Positions 61,125 through 64,000 of a DNA stretch of 64,000 nt are shown here, piece by piece. A program made the translations under genes and the position numbers. The notes under the pieces were generated by a model. It had not been told where the DNA came from. It ran no database searches and was given only the letters and a program-made list of their open reading frames with translations. The DNA comes from Ottelia alismoides. Lineage: Eukaryota > Streptophyta > Magnoliopsida > Alismatales > Hydrocharitaceae. The DNA lies in the NCBI GenBank assembly GCA_037367405.1, contig JAZKJV010010760.1:884001-948000 (forward strand), given 5' to 3'. Each line of letters begins with the position of its first letter. The stretch's first letter is position 1.

Positions 61125-64000
61125 GATGAATCTCGGATTCATCACTCTAAATCTCATTTATTAAGCTCAAATCCCTCAAAATCAACAACATATCTATATC
61201 TATTCCGCATAATTAGCATTCATGCATGTTTTATTAAGAATTGCATTTTATTCAACATTTTTGCACAAAATAAGAAGCCAAAATTCCAAGCCAAAATTGA
61301 CTTGTAAATAGCCTAACTTCTCGGATTTTTAACTAATTCATGCTAACTCCGAATTACATAAAACTACCTCCACTGTGTACATATCACTAATAAGAATATA
61401 TGAAAAATACAAAAAAATCACTAACCCAAATAAGTGGACCAAAAACCCAAACCCTAGTTTCAGGATTTCCGGACTAAAAACCTCATATCTTCCTCATCCA
61501 GTGTCCGTTTTAATCCTACTCACTTTTGGACTAATGTACATTCAATTGTCTTCAAAACAAGACCATGTTCAAGTGAATCGAAGCTCATATTTGAAAGTTG
61601 GGTTTTGGGCCTCTTTTGTACATTTTGTATTTTAGTGGTTTTTGACTTATTATTTTATGTATATAGTTAACATATTTTAGTCCATTTATTTTTCATTTGT
61701 CTTGTTTGATGAAAGTTTTATTAAAATGCATAAAAATCCAAATCCAAATTGAGCTTGAAATCAAAGAAACAAATTGAGTCCGAGTCTCTACTAACCGTTT
61801 ATACAAAAATTGTCTTTTTCATATTCTATTTTATTCCCTTTTTTTCATAACTAATAAAAATCCAAAACAAAAATTATATTTATGTGTACATATTTATTTC
61901 TGATTTTACCATATTTTTTCCAGATTTTTATCTGGTTTAAAAATGATAAAAATTTACAAAACTCAAAAATCAAGGTATTCTATGTACATGGGATACCCCA
62001 AAAATATCACTTTGTGCATTTGATTGATTTTGGTTTTGAAGTCTTCATGAAAGTTGTAGACCTCATCGAGACGAGCAACTTTTAAGAATAAACTTTTTCG
62101 ATTCAAGGCCATTTGCTATTTATTTTGTATTTTACAAAGTTTTTATTTTTGGAATTTTGTGGTGTTGACACGTGGCAGCCATTTTTGGCATTTTTATTTA
62201 TTCGTTTTTATAAAAAAAATAGACGCACGTGCAAGGCACGTGCTTCCCAGGCACACGCCAAGCACACGCACCGCACCTCATCGCCCTTTAGCTGCCACGT
62301 GGCAGCCGTTGGGCCATCCGATCTCGGCCGATCGGACGACCGCTGACCATCTTCCCCAAATCACAACTTTCCCAATTCTAAGCCACCGCCGCCACGAATT
62401 TCGCCACGCCACCTTCCCCTTTTACCTCCGATCTTCCGATCAATCTAGAACACCCACCGATACGCATCATAGTAACAACCTTGCTGGTGGTGACAACCCT
62501 GCAAGGTCACCAACGCCTGCGAGCTCCGGCGTCTTCCCCGACGCCGCTGCAGCCCACGGCACCTCCATTACCGCCTTGCTGCCCTGCTCCGGTGTTCGTC
62601 ACCATCGAGCCCGATCAAGCCAACGACTCTAGCAAGTGTCTACTTCATCTTCATCACCGTCTTCAACCTCAGGAGCTTCCACCGCCACATTCATTTCCGC
62701 CGCAGACCGCCAGCGACACTGCCTGGGCACCCTTGCCGTTGATCCACCAGAGAAAAGCTACATACACCCTCGAAGACCTCACCGAAGCGGTCCCCGGCCT
62801 CCACCAACACTGCCGGCCAGGCCATGCATCTCCACTGCACTAGGTCCCCCTCTGCCTTGGCCGGGTGCCCTCCATCGCTATCGCCATCAGGCGTCAAGCT
62901 CGATACCACGCCACGTGCCGTGCACGTGGGGCGGGGGGCGTCAGCAGGAAGCCAAGTTCCAGGGGTCACGTGCGGTGCACGTGACCCGTTGGAGAATTTG
63001 CAAGAACCCCCTAGAGGTCCTGAGATTCGCATCAAAGTCCAGGTCAAGAGGGCACGTGCGTGCCTCTCTGGTAAAATTGCAAAACCCACCCAGATCTCTA
63101 GGTAATTACATAGTAGCCCTCACTACATTTTTTTATATTTATTTCAATTATTTAAATATTGCATCGATACCCCTGTATTCCCCACAGTTTTAGACATCTC
63201 TATTGCATTATTTAATTATCTAAAAAATGGCATGATGTTCATTATTAAATTCTCTACAGTTTGAAATATTGTGGACAATTTTGTGATTGAAGTTTAATTA
63301 ATAATTAATTGTTTTGTGAAAAATTGCATAATTTGCCCATTTCTTGCTCTGAAATTTATATTTAATTAACCGCTGCTCTAAAAATTCCCGAAAAATCACA
63401 TATTGTAGAATTAATTGTGCTTGATATTATGCCCAAAAAGAATTGATTTGCATGCCTAGTTTGTCCTATAAAAATCATTTTGCATATTTCAATGTTTGAT
63501 TTTAAATAGGTATTGAAACTAGTATTTTTCAGGTTTAGGATTTTTTTGAGGTCCATTACCTAGTGATAGATCTTAGATAATTTTATTCCTTGAAAATAAT
63601 TAGGTATCATATTTATTATAATTAAATATTGAAATTTATTTTGTTTTCATTTAAAAATCCATAAAAAAATCATATTGCATCCAAAAATTCCAAAAATATT
63701 ACAGTGCATTCATTGGTCGTAGTTATCATCTCGACCAAATTTCATATTTTTCGGATATCATTTGAGCGTAATTGACATTTGTCCCTAAAATAGGCCAAAA
63801 TTGCATTTTGCATCCTTTATTGCATTAAAAATTCCAAAAAAAAGACCATCTTGAAAACCGCACACAAATTTTGATAGACATAATTCTTGGTTGTTCCTTT
63901 GCCTCCTTGTGTTCGACCTTGGGACTTGCCCAAGTAAAATAAACATAAAACCACGTGATTGAAATTTGATTAAATTATTTTGTGGTTATTTTCTTGACTG
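61125..64000 (+). mobile_element. 3' LTR of the last Tat-type element, runs off the window
   Basis: TGATGAATC..GATTCATCA start. The first 700 bp follow Tat-A (GCATAATTAGCATTCATGCATG, AAATAAGAAGCCAAA, CTAACTCCGAAT), not Tat-C. It contains the stem-loop motif (62043-62083), a GC-rich part with nine CACGTG boxes (62169-63058), and the TTGCCTCCTTGTGTTCGACC end block (63900-63920). Frames of 120-185 codons in the GC part are compositional. Confidence 0.75.
62169..63058. promoter_or_regulatory. Cluster of nine CACGTG (G-box) hexamers
   Basis: CACGTG at 62169, 62226, 62237, 62296, 62912, 62923, 62967, 62978 and 63053. Several are paired at 11-bp spacing (62226/62237, 62912/62923, 62967/62978). In plants bZIP and bHLH factors bind this palindrome. 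Function here is inference. Confidence 0.6.

Noticed and set aside
62159..63193. Frames of 120-185 codons in the last LTR
   Set aside because: They lie inside the GC-rich part of an LTR, overlap each other in several frames, and match no recognised protein.
1..64000. Host genes, tRNA/rRNA genes, organelle inserts, CRISPR-like arrays
   Set aside because: None recognised by eye on either strand. All coding-like sequence is assigned to retrotransposons or is too short or compositional. A profile and tRNA search would be decisive.

Overview
The window is a stretch of nuclear DNA from a flowering plant with a large genome. Essentially all of it is long terminal repeat (LTR) retrotransposon sequence, stacked one insertion inside another. 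No host gene, tRNA or rRNA gene, CRISPR array or bacterial feature is recognisable. The plant assignment rests on tRNA-iMet-type primer binding sites in Ty1/Copia elements, tRNA-Asp-type sites in Ty3/Gypsy elements of the Tat/Athila kind, Athila/Tat-like Gag and protease remnants, and two Tourist-like MITEs with TAA/TTA target duplications. Species cannot be read from this. Heavy nesting suggests heterochromatin.

Layout, outermost layer first. (1) Copia A, minus strand: truncated 3' LTR at 1-1541, decayed pol and gag at 1542-6547, primer site at 6548-6559, 5' LTR from 6562. That LTR breaks at 7489; a same-orientation LTR segment at 39236-40670 may be its remainder. (2) Tat-B, plus strand, starts at 7490: 5' LTR 7490-13688 (containing a solo Copia LTR, 10790-13223), primer site 13691, decayed gag 16038-18180, protease 18613-19140, polypurine tract 20742-20759, 3' LTR from 20760. 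(3) The Tat-B 3' LTR is broken by a truncated LTR of a third family, Tat-C (22222-22614 and 35219-36303, minus). (4) Inside Tat-C lies Tat-A, 22615-35213, minus: the best preserved element, with 3.27-kb LTRs and a perfect 5-bp target duplication. (5) A 152-bp MITE sits inside Tat-A coding sequence.

From 36303 to 42054 the window holds Tat-type LTR pieces and the Copia LTR fragment. At 42055-54926 a plus-strand Copia remnant (Copia C) has a complete but decayed Copia B (43194-54585) inserted in its 3' LTR. From 54927 onward there is a further Tat-type element: LTR 54927 to about 58735 with a second MITE, a short interior, and a 3' LTR from 61125 that runs off the window.

None of the three Tat-type interiors shows reverse transcriptase, RNase H or integrase. 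They keep only Gag-like and protease-like sequence, or less, so they would need enzymes supplied by a relative. All three Copia copies have decayed pol, and the two RT active sites that can be read are mutated. The more unusual signals are structural: a repeated hairpin plus polypurine-tract module in Tat-A, a stem-loop whose two sister-LTR copies differ only by paired substitutions, a palindrome at the start of every Tat-type LTR, and nine CACGTG boxes in the last LTR.
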